Source of the DNA: Stomorhina lunata
Taxonomy: Eukaryota; Arthropoda; Insecta; Diptera; Rhiniidae
Assembly: GCA_933228675.1 (NCBI GenBank)
Contig: OW121740.1
Span: 155,297,273-155,361,272 of the forward strand
Length of the DNA stretch: 64,000 nucleotides
Direction of reading: 5' to 3'
Positions within the stretch are counted from its first letter, which is position 1, and each line of letters begins with the position of its first letter. This document shows positions 62,619-64,000 of the stretch, piece after piece. The position numbers and the translations under genes are program-made. The notes under the pieces are model-generated. The model did not search any database. It had not been told where the DNA came from and was given only the letters and a program-made list of their open reading frames with translations.

Positions 62619-62664
62619 TCCTCGACGCGTTTCGATGGTTGGTTAAGCCATCTCTTCAGGAGGA
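62619..62664 (-). ncRNA. Hammerhead self-cleaving ribozyme, PLE type
   Basis: Read on the minus strand in order: stem I 5' strand TCCTC; core CTGAAGA (matches CUGANGA); stem II GATGG, 9-nt loop, CCATC (five perfect pairs, closed by the canonical G10.1-C11.1); core GAAA; stem III reduced to A-U and C-G pairs around a GC loop; cleavage site GUC; stem I 3' strand GAGGA (five pairs with TCCTC). All invariant core positions are present. Predicted cleavage lies between minus-strand bases at 62624 and 62623. A two-pair stem III with a 2-nt loop is unlikely to be stable as a monomer; related PLE ribozymes work as dimers. Activity here is inferred, not shown. Confidence 0.88.
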
Positions 62665-62785
62665 TTATCCCCAATTTAGACAGATCGAAAACCTCGCATT
62701 ATTACTAAGTTTACAAGCAAAACTTTTCAGAATTATGTTCATAAACCATAAGAAAAACGTAGATTATCGACTGAACAAAAACAAA

Positions 62786-63655
62786 CATTTTTCTCTAAAA
62801 AATTTGAATATCGAAAATTTCCTATAAAAAATTTTACTAACGAAAATTTTCTATAAAAATTTTACTAACGAAAAATTTGTATAAAAAATTTTACTAACGA
62901 AAATTTTGTATAAAAATTTTAGTATTCAAAATTTCCTATAAAAAATTGTAATAGCGAAAATTTTCTATTAAAAATTTTAACATCGAAATTAAAGTATAAA
63001 AAATTTCAGTATCAAAAATTTTCTATAAAAGTTTTAATAACGATTTTTTTCTTTTAAATTTAGCATCAAAAATTTTCTATAAAAATTTTTAATATCGAAA
63101 ATTTTCTATAAAAAATTTTAATATCGAAAATTTTCTATAAAAAATTTTAGTATCGAAAATTTTCTAAAAAAAATTTTAATATCGAAAATTTTCTATAAAA
63201 AATTTTAATATCGAAAATTTTCTAAAAAAAATTTTAATATAGAAAATTTTCTATAAAATATTTTAATATCGAAAATTTTCTAAAAAAAATTTTAATATCG
63301 AAAATTTTTTATAAAAATTGTTAATATCGAAATTTTTTTATAAAAATCGAATATTTTATAAAAAAAAAAGTTTAATAAACATTTTTCTATAAAAAATTTT
63401 AGTATCAAAAATTTTCTGTACAAAATTTTTGTATCAAAAAAGTTTGTTTAAAAAATTTTAATATCGAAAATTTTCTTTAAAAAATTTTGGTGTCGAAAAT
63501 TTTCTATAAAAAATTTTAATATCAAAAAATTTTCCATAAAAAATTTGAAGAATATGGAAAATTTTCTATAAAAAATTTTTAAAATCGAAAATTTTCTATA
63601 AAAAAAATTTTAATATCGAAGATTTTCCATTGAAAATTTTAACATTTTAAGTATT
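62786..63655 (+). repeat. Sat6 tandem array, right part
   Basis: Units as in 60120-62510, with an ACTAACG subfamily at 62830-62910 beside the retroelement fragment. The same ACTAACG form occurs at 61980-62010 left of it. The block 63070-63350 is mostly AATATCG. Confidence 0.92.
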
Positions 63656-64000
63656 CCATAATAGTTAACCATTAAATATCTAACGAAAACATGGTTTTTT
63701 TTGCCCTGTTTTATTTTATCCCCTAAACCACTGTGCAGCCACGTTTAAAGGCATTAGAGGAGACGTAGACTGTATTACAAATGCGTGCCGTTATGGTTTA
63801 TTAAATGCGTTTTGAAAGTGCATTTCCATGTTTGTCCAAGAGATTGATGAGAAAATTAGATTTATTCATTGCTGTGTTTAGTTGTCGTAAACAATTACTT
63901 TTACAAATTTGTACTTAACACAACTAAACAGTACAACTAAACAACAACAACAGCAACAATAACAACGGCGACAGCAATGAAACCAATTGCAATAGCGACA
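63656..64000. other. Single-copy DNA at the window end
   Basis: No gene is seen. CAACAACAACAGCAAC triplet runs lie at 63940-64000. Confidence 0.5.

Larger units (their letters stand above)
62511..62785 (-). mobile_element. Penelope-like retroelement (PLE) terminal fragment
   Basis: About 275 bp of non-satellite sequence lies inside Sat6. On the minus strand it contains a complete hammerhead ribozyme, then TTTTTTGGC, a possible hairpin TGTTACAT...ATGTAACA (62545-62570), the 20-mer TTTGGGATCAAATGCGAATA (62523-62542) and CTCTTCTTTTTTG running into satellite. Hammerhead ribozymes with a very short stem III are an established feature of Penelope-like element terminal repeats, hence the assignment. 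No reverse transcriptase or GIY-YIG sequence is visible. The plus-strand open frame across it (62603-62827) is antisense to the ribozyme and is not a gene. Confidence 0.65.

Noticed and set aside
62603..62827. Open frame across the retroelement fragment as a protein gene
   Set aside because: It runs antisense to the ribozyme and ends in satellite; no reverse transcriptase or endonuclease motif.

Overview
The window looks like non-coding DNA from a higher fly, probably a calyptrate such as a blowfly or house-fly relative. The evidence is very high AT content, scattered CAA/CAG triplet runs, a dispersed repeat with ATACCCTTCACC ends, a Ty3/gypsy-type LTR element, a Tc1-like terminus and a Penelope-type hammerhead ribozyme. 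Species identity is inference. No host protein-coding gene, tRNA or rRNA can be supported. The window could be a giant intron, intergenic DNA or the edge of heterochromatin; the sequence alone does not decide.

About half of the window (roughly 34 of 64 kb by my tally) is tandem satellite. It forms about fifteen arrays with related units of 28-31 bp, all built on a CTATA/TATAG core flanked by A/T runs, and most with two short dyads per unit. Layout: Sat1 (31 bp) at 0.3-2.2 kb on one strand and at 3.1-4.2 and 5.3-8.3 kb on the other; Sat2 (31 bp) at 11.9-13.6, 15.3-19.0, 27.0-28.9, 30.5-31.5 (inverted), 34.7-39.3 and 40.5-44.1 kb; Sat3 (29 bp) at 20.6-21.8 kb; Sat4 (about 30 bp) at 47.8-49.7 kb; Sat5 (28 bp) at 51.5-52.7 kb; Sat6 (29 bp) at 54.8-58.9 and 60.1-63.7 kb. 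A separate 18-19 bp minisatellite carrying TGAGTCA occurs at 10.7-11.1 and 52.7-53.5 kb. Many arrays contain second-level duplications of about 0.4-1.1 kb that differ by whole units, the expected trace of unequal exchange.

Between the arrays lie single-copy AT-rich spacers and mobile DNA. There are three copies of one dispersed repeat family (22.1-26.7, 33.1-33.9, 45.5-46.3 kb). The largest contains a 1.05 kb tandem duplication and a nested, internally deleted gypsy-type element with identical LTRs and a 5-bp target duplication. The 45.5 kb copy sits inside a smaller element with 27-bp inverted ends. One Sat2 array is bracketed by Tc1-like ends.

The most notable finding is at 62.6 kb. A fragment embedded in Sat6 encodes, on the minus strand, a complete hammerhead self-cleaving ribozyme core of the kind known from Penelope-like retroelements. 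The terminal 20-mer of that fragment recurs four more times at 48.0-48.9 kb, and four of the five copies abut satellite, linking this retroelement end to satellite array edges.
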